A stretch of 64,000 bases of DNA from Clostridia bacterium (GCA_017621885.1 JAGASD010000048.1:71013-135012); one strand, 5' to 3'. Shown: positions 52,546 through 62,520, counted from the first letter of the stretch. Made by a program: numbers and translations. Notes: generated from the sequence alone by a model not told the origin.

Positions 52546-54492
52546 ATGTCAAAAGAAATCAAACAGAAAAATAAAACTGATGCCGTAAATACAAAAGAAA
52601 ATAAATCGTTTAAAAATAATAAAAACGGCAAAACAAAAAAGAATAGTGTAAAAAACCAGAAAAAAGGCAATGAATTTAAGTCGACAAAACAGAAAAATGT
52701 CCGTTCGGAAGGCAAAAAAAGTGTCGACGGTAAAAAAAGACAGGAAAAGAAAATGACGAAACAAACTAAGAAAACAAATTCTTATCAAAAATCAAGCAAA
52801 AGCTCAAATTATTCGCGTATTACACCGCCTGCTTCAAATATTCCCGTTAAGATTTCTTTCCTTGGCGGTATAAATGAAGTCGGTAAGAATATGACCTGCT
52901 ATGAGTATGAAAAATCAATGATTGTTGTTGATTGCGGACTTGCATTTCCCGAATCTGACCAATTGGGTGTTGATTTTGTTATTCCCGATTTTACCTTTGT
53001 TGAAAGAAACAAGGATATACTTAAAGGCATTATTATAACTCACGGTCATGAAGACCATATCGGTGCTCTTTGTTATCTGTTGAAGAAGGTGAACGTGCCT
53101 GTTTATGCCACACTTCTTACTGCAGGGCTTATACGCGGTAAGCTTTCTGAACATAAGCTTGACCACGAGGTTGAAATTAACGTTGTAAAAGCAGGGGATG
53201 AGGTTAATTTAGGTGATTTCTCTGTTGAATTTATTAAGGTGAACCACTCAATCCCCGATGCTGTTGCTCTTGCAATAAAATGTGCTGCGGGAACGGTTAT
53301 CCAGACCGGTGACTTTAAAATTGACACAAGCCCCATTGACGGCGGTATTATTGATTTGTCACGTTTTGCTGAATTAGGTAACGAGGGCGTGCTTTGTCTT
53401 TTATCTGACTCTACTAATGCTGAGCAGCCCGGATACTCTCAAAGTGAGAGCAAGGTCGGTGAAACTTTCAGGAGCTTGTTTACGCGTGCGGGTGACAGAA
53501 GAATCATTATTGCAACCTTTGCTTCTAATATTCACAGAGTTCAGCAAATTATAGATATTGCTGTTCAAACGGGGCGAAAGGTTGCCCTTTCCGGCAGAAG
53601 TCTTGAAAACGTAGTTGCAATTGCTTCGGAGCTCGGGTACGTTAATATTCCCGACGGCACGCTTATAGGTATTGATGAAATTAAAAAATATTCTGATGAC
53701 AGGTTGGTTATTGTTACTACCGGCAGTCAGGGTGAGCCTATGTCTGCGCTTTCAAGAATGGCTTCGGGAAATCACAGAAAAGTCAGCATTTCTTTTAACG
53801 ACTGTGTTATTATCTCCGCAAGACCGATTCCGGGTAATGAAAAAACGGTTTATCGTGTAATTAACGATTTGCTCAGATTAGGTGCGGACGTTATATATGA
53901 AAAAATGTATGATGTTCACGTTTCGGGTCACGCTTGCCAGGAGGAATTAAAATTGATGCTTTCCCTTGTTAAGCCGAAGTATTTTATTCCCGTCCACGGT
54001 GAGCAGAAGCACCTTCGCTATCACGCTCGTATCGCTGAAAGCGTTGGTATGGATTATAATAATATTCTTATTACCGATAACGGCTACGAGGTTTCGTTGA
54101 GCAATAAAAATATGTCTGTAAGCGGTACTGTTGCCCATGGAAAGGTTTATGTTGACGGCTACGGCGTCGGAGACGTTGGTACACGTGTTATGAAAGAACG
54201 TCAGCACTTGGGGCAGGACGGTATTATAATCATTACCGCTACTATTGACGGTGCATCGGGTGAGCTCCTTTCGGGTCCCGAGGTTTTATCAAAGGGTTTT
54301 GTTTACGTGAAAGAGGCTGAGCTTCTTATGAAGGAAGCGGTTGCTTTGTCAATGCACGTAATTGACAGCTTTCCGCCTTACAGTTACGACATAAATGCAA
54401 TGAATAATAAGCTCAAGGATGAAATTTCAAGGCTCATGTATGAAAGAACAAAGCGCAGTCCTATGATTTTACCCGTTTTAATGAGGGTATAG
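52546..54492 (+). CDS. rnj: Ribonuclease J
   Basis: RNase J is the 5'-3' exonuclease and endonuclease of mRNA decay in Firmicutes. The 648 residues start with about 95 residues very rich in Lys, Asn and Ser (low complexity, basic), then the beta-CASP metallo-beta-lactamase core: FLGGINEVGKNMT near 105, metal motif THGHEDHIGA near 166-175, SDSTNAEQPG near 290, and the PVHGEQKHLR C-terminal metal histidine near 487. ATG 52546 follows TAGGAG; another ATG 18 nt upstream is less well placed. First gene of the operon with gdpP, 12 nt away. Confidence 0.94.
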   Translation: MSKEIKQKNKTDAVNTKENKSFKNNKNGKTKKNSVKNQKKGNEFKSTKQKNVRSEGKKSVDGKKRQEKKMTKQTKKTNSYQKSSKSSNYSRITPPASNIPVKISFLGGINEVGKNMTCYEYEKSMIVVDCGLAFPESDQLGVDFVIPDFTFVERNKDILKGIIITHGHEDHIGALCYLLKKVNVPVYATLLTAGLIRGKLSEHKLDHEVEINVVKAGDEVNLGDFSVEFIKVNHSIPDAVALAIKCAAGTVIQTGDFKIDTSPIDGGIIDLSRFAELGNEGVLCLLSDSTNAEQPGYSQSESKVGETFRSLFTRAGDRRIIIATFASNIHRVQQIIDIAVQTGRKVALSGRSLENVVAIASELGYVNIPDGTLIGIDEIKKYSDDRLVIVTTGSQGEPMSALSRMASGNHRKVSISFNDCVIISARPIPGNEKTVYRVINDLLRLGADVIYEKMYDVHVSGHACQEELKLMLSLVKPKYFIPVHGEQKHLRYHARIAESVGMDYNNILITDNGYEVSLSNKNMSVSGTVAHGKVYVDGYGVGDVGTRVMKERQHLGQDGIIIITATIDGASGELLSGPEVLSKGFVYVKEAELLMKEAVALSMHVIDSFPPYSYDINAMNNKLKDEISRLMYERTKRSPMILPVLMRV

Positions 54493-54504
54493 TGGGGTGG
54501 TTTT

Positions 54505-56460
54505 ATGAAGTTTAAGGCGTTTTTTTATCAAAACCCAATCGGGTTTATTTGCACCCTGCTTTTTTTATGTTTGTCAGTAGCGTTCTTTTTCATTGATAAA
54601 AAAGTTTTTTTCGTTTTACTGACGGTGTTTGTTCTTATCACCGTTGCAAACCTTATTCAAACCATTTTATCATTTAAAAAAATTCAAAAATCCGTTCAGT
54701 ATATGAACAAGGTTGTTGCTCCTGACGGTGATGACGGCGGTGTGTTTTCTTTACCCGCGGTCGTCTGCAATAAGGAGGGAACAATAATCTGGTTTAACCA
54801 GTTATTTCAGCAGGAAGTAATTGATGATTACGATATAAAAAAATTGTCAATGTCTGATTTTTTCGAGGATTTTTCCTTCGAAAAACTTTCTGAGGAGAGA
54901 GTTTCAGACGCCGTATTTTCTGATAAAAAGTTCACGGCATTTTCAACACTTGTTGACGGTTCTTCTCTATTGGGTATTTACTTTTTTGAAGATACGCATC
55001 TGAAGGATATTGCCTTTAAATATGAAATATCACGACCTTTTGTGATGCATATTTTTGTTGACAATATCGAAAGCTTATCAAGGGCGCTTACAGACAGTAA
55101 ATTTGCACTTTTTTTAAGCGGAATTGAAAGCAGAATTGAAAAATGGCTTAAAGATGAAAATGTTATTTTAAAAAAGGTCGGCAACGGTAAATTCCTTGTT
55201 ATCGGTGAAAAACATAATCTTGACCATCTTTCTGAAAATAAGTTTTCCGTGCTTAATGATGTGCGTGACTACTCCTTTGAGGATATTCCGGTAAATGCTA
55301 CACTTTCTATCGGTGTAGGTATGGGTCACAATTTTACCGAATGTGAGCATAATGCAAGAAGATCTCTTGATATGTCACTCGGCAGAGGCGGTGACCAGGC
55401 TGCGATATTTACAGAGGATGGTTACATATATTTTGGCGGTGTTTCAAATCGAGCCAATGATAATTCCCGTGTTTCTCCGCGTCAGACTGCCGCTAATATT
55501 TCGAATCTCATAAAGAAATTCGACAAAGTTATTATAATGGGTCACAAATATTCTGATTTTGATTCAGTGGGTGCCGCTATGGGTATGCAGTTTTTTGCAC
55601 AGGCTAACGGCGCAACGGGATATGTTGTAGCTGACGGCAGAACAACATTATCTGCTTGTCTTGTGGAGCTTGCTCACAGCAGCGGCTATAATTCATTTAT
55701 TTCTCCTTCAAAAGCACTTGATATTTGCGGTGATGATACCCTTGTGATTGTTGTTGATACTCATCGCAGTGCTTTGCTGGATTCATCTGATTTATATGCT
55801 CTTGCAGGGGCAACGGTTGTTATAGACCACCACAGACGTGCAGACGATTATCTTGACGATGCGCAAATTTTTTATAGCTTACCCTCATCGTCTTCTGCTT
55901 GTGAAATGGTAACGGAATTAATTGAGTATTCTACCATTAAGGACGAGCTTCCCGATATAGTTGCAACGGCGTTGCTTTCGGGTATCGTTCTTGACACAAA
56001 GGATTATGTTTTGCGTACCTCAAAAAGAACTTTTGAAGCGGCGGGATTTCTGCGCAATAATAACGCAGATACCATTGCGGTAAAGAAGCTCTTTTCAATT
56101 GATTCGGATATGGTAACGTTGCGTAATAATATTATTGCTGATGCTGAATTGCATGACGGCTTTATAATCGGACTTACGGGTAGTGAGAATAAAAATCTTC
56201 GTATAGTTACATCTTCTGCTGCAGATGAAATGCTGAATATTGAAGGAGTTAAAGCATCGTTTGTTATTTCTAAAATGGGTGTAGGTAAATTTCAGATTTC
56301 GGCACGTTCACTTGGTGAGGAGAATGTACAGCTGATTATGGAGAGTCTTGGCGGCGGCGGTCACAGCACAATGGCGGCGGCTCAAATTAAATCCACCGGT
56401 GTTGAACAAGCAAAGAAAAAATTAATTAACGCTATTGATAATTATATTTCAAATAAATAA
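54505..56460 (+). CDS. gdpP: Cyclic-di-AMP phosphodiesterase GdpP
   Basis: GdpP hydrolyses c-di-AMP to pApA and so controls potassium and osmolyte balance and wall homeostasis. The 651 residues contain two N-terminal transmembrane helices (about 10-55), a PAS-like domain (about 85-150), a degenerate GGDEF domain (about 170-310), then DHH (GHKYSDFDSVG near 347-357, VDTHRS near 420, IDHHRR near 448) and DHHA1 (GGGGHSTMAAA near 615-625). Family architecture is complete. It lies between rnj and rplI, as in Bacillus (gdpP-rplI-dnaC). Confidence 0.95.
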   Translation: MKFKAFFYQNPIGFICTLLFLCLSVAFFFIDKKVFFVLLTVFVLITVANLIQTILSFKKIQKSVQYMNKVVAPDGDDGGVFSLPAVVCNKEGTIIWFNQLFQQEVIDDYDIKKLSMSDFFEDFSFEKLSEERVSDAVFSDKKFTAFSTLVDGSSLLGIYFFEDTHLKDIAFKYEISRPFVMHIFVDNIESLSRALTDSKFALFLSGIESRIEKWLKDENVILKKVGNGKFLVIGEKHNLDHLSENKFSVLNDVRDYSFEDIPVNATLSIGVGMGHNFTECEHNARRSLDMSLGRGGDQAAIFTEDGYIYFGGVSNRANDNSRVSPRQTAANISNLIKKFDKVIIMGHKYSDFDSVGAAMGMQFFAQANGATGYVVADGRTTLSACLVELAHSSGYNSFISPSKALDICGDDTLVIVVDTHRSALLDSSDLYALAGATVVIDHHRRADDYLDDAQIFYSLPSSSSACEMVTELIEYSTIKDELPDIVATALLSGIVLDTKDYVLRTSKRTFEAAGFLRNNNADTIAVKKLFSIDSDMVTLRNNIIADAELHDGFIIGLTGSENKNLRIVTSSAADEMLNIEGVKASFVISKMGVGKFQISARSLGEENVQLIMESLGGGGHSTMAAAQIKSTGVEQAKKKLINAIDNYISNK

Positions 56461-56484
56461 ATCTTTCCGACGGAGGTAACAAAA

Positions 56485-56928
56485 ATGGAAGTTTTATTAA
56501 AAAGTGATGTTAAAGGTTTAGGAAAAAAAGGTGAAAAGGTCAGCGTATCTGAGGGCTATGCCCGTAACTTTCTTTTTCCTCGCGGTCTTGCTGCAGAAAT
56601 GAACGCACAGCTTATGTCTGAGCTTAAAAATAAACAGTCTTCTGAAAAATTCAAGGCAGATGAAGAACTCAAGGCTGCAAAAGCATTTGGCGAAAAAATC
56701 AAAGGAAAAACTGTTGTTATTAAAGCAAAAGGCGGAGCAAACGGAAAATTGTTCGGATCTGTTACTGCTAAAGAGATTTCAACACTTGTTTCCAATCAGT
56801 TTGGTGTTAAGGTTGATAAAAGAAAAATTACTGTTGAAGATATAAAGGCTTTCGGTACTTATAATGCCCAGGTTAAGCTTCATCCTCAGGTAACTGCTGA
56901 TTTTAAAGTTCAGGTTGTTGAGGGTTAA
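56485..56928 (+). CDS. rplI: 50S ribosomal protein bL9
   Basis: 147 residues with the L9 N-terminal signature ([17 protein letters not shown], then [16 protein letters not shown]), a lysine-rich connecting helix (about 45-72) and the C-terminal RNA-binding domain ending in [14 protein letters not shown]. bL9 binds helix 76 of 23S rRNA. Normal length; RBS GGAGGTAAC. Between gdpP and dnaB. Confidence 0.97.
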   Translation: MEVLLKSDVKGLGKKGEKVSVSEGYARNFLFPRGLAAEMNAQLMSELKNKQSSEKFKADEELKAAKAFGEKIKGKTVVIKAKGGANGKLFGSVTAKEISTLVSNQFGVKVDKRKITVEDIKAFGTYNAQVKLHPQVTADFKVQVVEG

Positions 56929-56952
56929 AAATTTTCTGAAAGGGATATGTTT

Positions 56953-58323
56953 ATGGCTGAAAATAAAAACAGTCTTCCTACATTTGACGGGTTGGATGTG
57001 CCTTACAGTCTTGAAACCGAACAGGCTGTAATCGGCGCAATCCTTATAAATCCCGAATGTGTAAGCGTTGTTCTTTCGCATCTTAAACCTGATTATTTTT
57101 ATTTGCCCCAGCATAAGTCGATTATGGAGGCAATTGTTTTTCTCGATGCACGCGGTTCAAGAATAGATGCTCTGACAATACTTGATAAATTAAGCTCTGA
57201 TGATAAATTCGATATGGAGTCAGGAAAAAACTACCTTTTCCAGATTGCTCAGATAGTACCTTCTGCAGCAAACGTTGAGAATTATTGTAAAATCGTACGT
57301 GAAAAGCATTTTCTTCGCACGTTAATACAAATTTCAAAAGAAACGATTGACTCTGCTCTGGACGGCGGTGCTGAAGCAGACAAGGTTCTTGATGCGGCTG
57401 AGCAGAAAATTTACGATATCAGAAAGGGTAAAACAACAGGCGCGCTTCAAAAATTAAGTGACGTAATTTCTGTTGAGGTTTATCCCAATCTTGTGAAAAT
57501 TTCGTCTGAGAACGCTGATGAATACAAAGGTATTCCTATGGGCTTTTCAAAGCTTGATGAGATTACGTCCGGTCTTAACCGTTCTGACCTGGTGCTTATC
57601 GGTGCGCGTCCCGCTATGGGTAAAACCAGCTTTGCCTTGAACATTGCACGAAATGTTGCTTTTACGGGACGTAAGGTTGTGTTTTTCTCGTTAGAGATGT
57701 CTAACGAACAGTTGGCGGCGCGTGTTCTCTCAACTGAAGCACGTGTTGAGTCTAATAAATTACGTTCGGGTGAAATTTCTTCTGAAGAATGGGTGCGTCT
57801 TGCACAAGCAACTGACAGGCTTACTGCGTGTAATCTTTATTTTGATGATACCGCTTCAATTACTGTTCCTGAAATTAAATCCAAGATTAAGCGAGCCAAA
57901 GACGTTGATTGCGTTATTATTGACTACCTTGGTTTGATGGAATCTGCGAAGAAAAAAGAGAACCGTGTTCAGGAGGTTACTGAAATTACACGTAGCCTCA
58001 AGATGATGGCGAAGGAATTGATGATTCCTGTTGTAGTTTGCGCTCAGTTGTCCCGAGGTCCTGAAAAAAACGGTAAATCCTCAAACAGACCTATGCTTTC
58101 CGACCTTCGAGATTCCGGTTCAATTGAGCAGGATGCTGACATAGTTATGATGCTTTATCGTGAAGGCTATTACAAAAACAGCTCGCAGAACGCTGATGAA
58201 ATTGATATGACTCAGGCTGACGTGGACGTTGCCAAAAACCGTCACGGCGCTACAGAGAGAGTTAAGCTTCATTGGGATGCACAGTATACGCTTTTCTCGA
58301 CCTTGGAGTACAGAGATGAATAA
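56953..58323 (+). CDS. dnaB: Replicative DNA helicase DnaB
   Basis: The hexameric 5'-3' helicase that opens the fork. 456 residues: N-terminal primase-binding domain starting at VPYSLETEQAVIGAIL near 19-34, Walker A GARPAMGKT near 217-225, Walker B-type VIIDYLGLM near 317-325, and ADIVMMLYRE near 397-406. Called DnaC in Bacillus. The ATG at 56953 is preferred over one at 56947 by spacing to AAAGGG. Its last 8 nt overlap the tilS start. No intein or insertion is seen. Confidence 0.96.
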   Translation: MAENKNSLPTFDGLDVPYSLETEQAVIGAILINPECVSVVLSHLKPDYFYLPQHKSIMEAIVFLDARGSRIDALTILDKLSSDDKFDMESGKNYLFQIAQIVPSAANVENYCKIVREKHFLRTLIQISKETIDSALDGGAEADKVLDAAEQKIYDIRKGKTTGALQKLSDVISVEVYPNLVKISSENADEYKGIPMGFSKLDEITSGLNRSDLVLIGARPAMGKTSFALNIARNVAFTGRKVVFFSLEMSNEQLAARVLSTEARVESNKLRSGEISSEEWVRLAQATDRLTACNLYFDDTASITVPEIKSKIKRAKDVDCVIIDYLGLMESAKKKENRVQEVTEITRSLKMMAKELMIPVVVCAQLSRGPEKNGKSSNRPMLSDLRDSGSIEQDADIVMMLYREGYYKNSSQNADEIDMTQADVDVAKNRHGATERVKLHWDAQYTLFSTLEYRDE

Positions 58324-59680
58324 TATTTCTCAACAGGTTAAAAAAAAGGTTGCTTCAGCATTAACTGATTTTGCGATGCTGCAATCTGCAAACGAGGTTG
58401 TCGTAGGTTTTTCGGGCGGGGCAGATTCTGTATGCCTTTTGCATGTGCTGAATCAACTTAAGGGCGAGTTTGGGTTTTCACTAACGGCAGCTCATGTAAA
58501 TCACGGGCTCAGAGGCGATGAAGCTCTGCGTGATGCAGAGTTTTCTGAGGCTTTTTGCAAGGAAAACTCAATCTCATTTAAGCTTCTTAATGCGGATTGC
58601 CCTGCTGAGGTGAAAAAAACAGGGGAGAGCTTTGAAGAATGCGGCAGAAGAATAAGGTATGATTTTTTTAATTCTCTTTGTTCTTCTGAATCAAAAATCG
58701 CTACCGCACATAATTCTAACGATAATGCAGAAACGGTTATTTTTAATATTGTAAGGGGCGCTTCTTTAAACGGTGCCTGTGGTATTCCTCCCGTGAGAGA
58801 TAATATTATCAGACCGTTGCTGTTTTGCAGTCGTGCTGAAATTGAAGGATATTGTAAGGAAAATAATCTTCGATATATGACAGACAGCACGAATCTTTCA
58901 GTCGATTATTCACGTAATAAAATCAGACATCTCGTTCTTCCTGTTCTTGAAGAAATTAATAGCGGTGCCATTAATAACATCAATTCATTTTCTTCTTTTG
59001 CGCGAAGTGTTAATTCTTTTGTCAATAAGCAGGTTTCAGATGTGCTTTCAAAATCACGGATTGATGATAATTCATATAAGGCTGACTTAATATTACAGCA
59101 GGATATCAGCATTTGTAAGCAATGTATTGTTGAAGCCTATTTCCGTTTTTCTGCCAAATCAATTGACAGCATGAAAATTGACTTTATTTATTCTTTGCTT
59201 AGTAACGGCGGAAGATTGCAGTTGTTTGGCAATGAATTTGTTGAGGTTATTAAGGGCGTATTGCGTTTTTATAAAAATAAAGAACTTTGTGCAGCTGAAC
59301 AAGTTTTTATCGAAGCGTTACCGTTTACGTATAAAAACGAATTATTCAACGTTGAAATTGTTAAATACACAAATTCTTTAAAAAAAATTAATAAATTAGT
59401 ATTGGATAATCTTGTTGATTGTGATAAAATTGTTGGGAAAATTTGTCTGCGTACCAGAAAAAACGGTGATTTTATAAGATTACCGCGCAGAAACGTTTCC
59501 AAATCCTTAAAAAAGCTTTTCAGTGAAATGAACGTTCCCGTAGAAATACGTGATAATGTGCCCGTTCTTGCTGACGATGAGGGCGTTATTTGGGTTTGTT
59601 ACGTGGGCGTTGCAGAGCGTTGTAAAGTTGATGACGGTTCAACTAATATTGTTTATGTCAGGGGAGAGAATAATGAATGA
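58316..59680 (+). CDS. tilS: tRNA(Ile)-lysidine synthase
   Basis: TilS makes lysidine at C34 of the CAU-anticodon tRNA-Ile using ATP and lysine. The 454 residues have the PP-loop SGGADS at 33-38, HVNHGLRGDEA near 60-70, ATAHNSNDNAET near 124-135, and the C-terminal TilS domain RTRKNGDFIRLP near 379-390 with KSLKKLFSE near 396-404. The frame is open 29 codons further 5', inside dnaB; the ATG at 58316 overlaps the dnaB stop by 8 nt and gives the right length. It overlaps hpt by 8 nt. Confidence 0.94.
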   Translation: MNNISQQVKKKVASALTDFAMLQSANEVVVGFSGGADSVCLLHVLNQLKGEFGFSLTAAHVNHGLRGDEALRDAEFSEAFCKENSISFKLLNADCPAEVKKTGESFEECGRRIRYDFFNSLCSSESKIATAHNSNDNAETVIFNIVRGASLNGACGIPPVRDNIIRPLLFCSRAEIEGYCKENNLRYMTDSTNLSVDYSRNKIRHLVLPVLEEINSGAINNINSFSSFARSVNSFVNKQVSDVLSKSRIDDNSYKADLILQQDISICKQCIVEAYFRFSAKSIDSMKIDFIYSLLSNGGRLQLFGNEFVEVIKGVLRFYKNKELCAAEQVFIEALPFTYKNELFNVEIVKYTNSLKKINKLVLDNLVDCDKIVGKICLRTRKNGDFIRLPRRNVSKSLKKLFSEMNVPVEIRDNVPVLADDEGVIWVCYVGVAERCKVDDGSTNIVYVRGENNE

Positions 59681-60230
59681 TAACAGCATAATGAATGATA
59701 TTGAGCGTGTTTTGATTTCTGAGGAAGAGCTCGGTAATATTGTAAAACGCATGGGTGAACAGATTACCCAAGATTACACCGGTAAGGATTTGCTTCTTGT
59801 TAGCGTTCTTAAAGGCTCGGTTATTTTTATGGCTGATCTTATGCGTGAAATAAAATTACCGTGTAATATTGATTTTATGGCTGTTTCAAGCTATGGCAGC
59901 GGGACTAAGTCTTCGGGTGTTGTTAAAATTATAAAGGACCTTGACCAATCAATTGAGGGAAAGGACCTTTTGATTGTAGAGGATATTCTTGACAGCGGAA
60001 GAACGCTTAATTATATCAGAGAAATTCTTACTGCACGTAATCCCAAAAGCATTAAAATTTGCACACTTTTCGATAAGCCCGAAAGGCGCGAGGTCGATTT
60101 GTATGCTGATTATATAGGTGCACCGGTTCCTAATGAGTTTATTGTGGGTTACGGCCTTGACTACAACGAATATTACAGAAATTTACCATCTATCGGTATT
60201 TTAAAAAGATCGGTTTATACCGAAGAATAA
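59673..60230 (+). CDS. hpt: Hypoxanthine phosphoribosyltransferase
   Basis: Hpt salvages hypoxanthine and guanine with PRPP. 185 residues with KGSVIFMADLMR near 47-58, SSYGSGTKSSG near 71-81, and the PRPP loop VEDILDSGRTL near 101-111. The longer frame from 59550 lies inside tilS and is not Hpt-like. The ATG at 59673 follows AGGGGAGA. tilS-hpt-ftsH order is conserved across Firmicutes. Confidence 0.95.
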   Translation: MNDNSIMNDIERVLISEEELGNIVKRMGEQITQDYTGKDLLLVSVLKGSVIFMADLMREIKLPCNIDFMAVSSYGSGTKSSGVVKIIKDLDQSIEGKDLLIVEDILDSGRTLNYIREILTARNPKSIKICTLFDKPERREVDLYADYIGAPVPNEFIVGYGLDYNEYYRNLPSIGILKRSVYTEE

Positions 60231-60255
60231 TTTTTTTGAAATGAGGTGAGCTGTC

Positions 60256-62259
60256 ATTAAAAACAGCGAAAAAATCAAGTCTTTTTTACCGTATATCCTT
60301 ATACCTGCGATGCTAATTTTATTTGTATCAATGTATTCTAACGGTACAGCAAAATCATCAAAGCTCGAGTATTATCAGGTTGTTGAGTATTTCAATACGG
60401 GTGAGGTTACTGAGTACGAGTTGAATATCGGTTCGGGTAAACTTGACTTTACCTTGTCAGACGGCACAACAAAGAAATATACGGTACCTAACGTTAATTT
60501 GTTTATTGAGGACGTTCACGATGATGTTATTGAATTCAATCGTAAAAATCCCGATAAACCCATTAAATTCGATTACGTATCAGGTGCATCTTATTCATTC
60601 TGGCTTCAGCTTATACCTATTGGTTTCGGGTTGGTTCTCCTTGTTGTTGGCGGCTATATCTTAATGAAGCGCATGAATAATACGATTAATTCTGAAAATA
60701 ACCGTGCAATGAATTTCGGTAAAGCACGTGTTAAATTCGGTAAGGACGAAAAGCGTAAAACAACCTTTAAGGAGGTTGCAGGTGCCGATGAAGAAAAAGA
60801 TGAGCTTCAGGAAATTGTTGAATTCCTGAAGGATCCTAAGAAATTTACTGAGCTCGGTGCACGAATTCCCAAGGGTGTTCTTCTTGTCGGCCCTCCCGGT
60901 ACAGGCAAAACATTGCTTGCGCGTGCTGTTGCAGGCGAAGCAGACGTTCCGTTCTTCTCAATTTCGGGCTCGGACTTCGTTGAAATGTACGTCGGTGTCG
61001 GCGCATCCCGTGTACGTGACCTTTTTGACCAGGCAAAGAAGAGCTCTCCTGCAATAATATTTATTGATGAAATAGATGCTGTCGGTCGTCACCGTGGCGC
61101 AGGTATGGGTGGCGGTCACGATGAGCGTGAGCAGACACTTAACCAGTTGCTTGTTGAAATGGACGGCTTCGGTAATAACGAAGGTATAATTATTATTGCC
61201 GCTACAAACCGACCTGACATTCTTGACCCTGCATTGCTTCGTCCCGGTCGTTTTGACCGTCAGGTAACTGTCGGAAGACCCGACCTTAAAGGCAGAGAAG
61301 AAATTCTCAGGGTTCACGCAAAGAATAAGCCTCTTGCACCCGACGTTGATTTAAAAACAGTCGCACACGGTACTGTTGGTTTTGTTGGTGCAGATCTTGA
61401 AAACCTTCTTAATGAAGCTGCTCTTCTTGCAGCAAAGAAGAATAAAAAGGCTGTTACCATGGCTGAAATTGACGAAGCTACAATTAAGGTTGAGGTGGGC
61501 GCAGAAAAGAAATCAAGAAAATATACCGAAAAAGATAAAAGGATTACTGCTTACCATGAAGCAGGTCACGCTGTTTCTGCTTTTTATCTTGAAAATTGTG
61601 AGCCTGTTTACGAGATTTCAATTATTCCTCGCGGTATGGCAGGCGGCTATACACTTTACCGTCAGAACGAGGATTCAAGCCATATGCTTAAATCCGCAAT
61701 GATTGACAGAATTGTTTCTGCAATGGGCGGTAGGGTAGCCGAAGCTATTACCTTCGGTGATATTTCTACAGGTGCTTCCCAGGATATTGCACATTCGTCA
61801 GAAATTGCAAGGTCGATGGTTACAAAGTACGGTATGAGTGATAAGCTGGGTCCGGTTCTTTACGGTAAGGATAATGATGAAGTGTTCCTTGGTATGGATT
61901 ACTCAAACTCAAAGAACTATTCCGAAGCCTATGCAAGCCTTATTGATGATGAGGTTAAGCGCATTCTCAGCGAATGCTACGCAAAGTGTGAGGAGCTTCT
62001 CACCGTTCATAACGATAAACTTACTTTAATTGCCGAAACTCTTATTGAAAAAGAAAAAATCGGCAAAGACGAGTTCTTAAAGCTTATGGACGAGAATTTC
62101 GACCCCACTGCTGAAGAACCATCAGAAGAGGCTGTAACTACTGAGGATGTTAAAGCAGAAGAAAATACTGAAGAAACTGTTGAAGAAATCGGTGAAGATG
62201 TAACAGATATTTCAAAAGTTACAGATGACTCTTATGAAGTTGGCGAAACGGAAGAGTAA
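60256..62259 (+). CDS. ftsH: ATP-dependent zinc metalloprotease FtsH, apparent ATT start
   Basis: Membrane AAA+ protease that degrades unassembled membrane proteins and regulators. Two N-terminal helices (about 11-27 and 117-138) flank a small outer domain; Walker A GPPGTGKT is at about 212-219, Walker B IIFIDEID near 267-274, the [11 protein letters not shown] near 329-336, and the zinc site HEAGH near 434-438. The tail is acidic (Glu/Thr-rich). The first ATG in frame (60310) would remove the first half of helix 1. The codon ATT at 60256 lies 5 nt after GAGGTGAG and gives [15 protein letters not shown], a normal FtsH start. Final gene of the housekeeping run. Confidence 0.93.
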   Translation: MKNSEKIKSFLPYILIPAMLILFVSMYSNGTAKSSKLEYYQVVEYFNTGEVTEYELNIGSGKLDFTLSDGTTKKYTVPNVNLFIEDVHDDVIEFNRKNPDKPIKFDYVSGASYSFWLQLIPIGFGLVLLVVGGYILMKRMNNTINSENNRAMNFGKARVKFGKDEKRKTTFKEVAGADEEKDELQEIVEFLKDPKKFTELGARIPKGVLLVGPPGTGKTLLARAVAGEADVPFFSISGSDFVEMYVGVGASRVRDLFDQAKKSSPAIIFIDEIDAVGRHRGAGMGGGHDEREQTLNQLLVEMDGFGNNEGIIIIAATNRPDILDPALLRPGRFDRQVTVGRPDLKGREEILRVHAKNKPLAPDVDLKTVAHGTVGFVGADLENLLNEAALLAAKKNKKAVTMAEIDEATIKVEVGAEKKSRKYTEKDKRITAYHEAGHAVSAFYLENCEPVYEISIIPRGMAGGYTLYRQNEDSSHMLKSAMIDRIVSAMGGRVAEAITFGDISTGASQDIAHSSEIARSMVTKYGMSDKLGPVLYGKDNDEVFLGMDYSNSKNYSEAYASLIDDEVKRILSECYAKCEELLTVHNDKLTLIAETLIEKEKIGKDEFLKLMDENFDPTAEEPSEEAVTTEDVKAEENTEETVEEIGEDVTDISKVTDDSYEVGETEE

Positions 62260-62296
62260 ACGGCTTTTTCGAATTACAGAACATTAAGCTTAAACA

Positions 62297-62342
62297 AAAT
62301 TACCAATGATAGAACGTAGGTTCTGTTGTTGGTAATTTTTTT
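62297..62342 (+). terminator. Intrinsic terminator of ftsH
   Basis: AAATTACCAA and TTGGTAATTT pair, with an inner AGAAC/GTTCT stem, and run into a T-rich tract. Confidence 0.85.
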
Positions 62343-62344
62343 GC

Positions 62345-62485
62345 AAAAAAGCCACTCCAAAGGGTTGAACCTTCAGAGTGTCTTTCTGTAAAAAGTCTAT
62401 TTATTATTTAAGCACGCCATTGGCGCTCAATTCATAAATACTCCGTATATATTCAGTTGTTACATACTACCGTATGCGGTGGTAT
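62345..62485 (-). ncRNA. Candidate small RNA with own promoter and terminator
   Basis: On the minus strand a consensus promoter (62492-62520) should start transcription near 62485. The transcript begins with a 10-bp hairpin (CATACCACCG / CGGTAGTATG, 62463-62486), has a small central CGCC-AAT-GGCG hairpin (62417-62427), and ends in a stem CACTC/GAGTG with an inner AAGG/CCTT (62353-62380) and a GCTTTTTT tail. Every frame is closed by stops: an ATG after GGAG leads to a stop after two codons. About 140 nt; no known class recognised. Function unknown. Confidence 0.5.
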
Positions 62486-62491
62486 GTTTTT

Positions 62492-62520
62492 ATTATACCG
62501 ATTATTTGGTAATCGGGCAA
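62492..62520 (-). promoter_or_regulatory. Promoter with palindromic spacer (operator-like)
   Basis: Minus strand TTGCCC (62515-62520), 17-nt spacer, TATAAT (62492-62497). The spacer is a perfect inverted repeat, CCGATTA-TTTGG-TAATCGG (62498-62516), touching the -35 box, as expected for a repressor site. Confidence 0.6.

Noticed and set aside
58229-58315. 29-codon extension of TilS into dnaB
   Set aside because: The sequence is out-of-phase dnaB; the ATG at 58316 gives the usual TilS start and coupling.
60241-60249. ATG at 60241 as start of ftsH
   Set aside because: It reads ATG AGG TGA, a stop after two codons.
62463-62495. Hairpin followed by TTTTTATT as a plus-strand terminator of a hidden gene
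   Set aside because: No plus-strand gene lies between the ftsH terminator and this hairpin; it fits better as the 5' stem of the minus-strand RNA, though dual use is not excluded.
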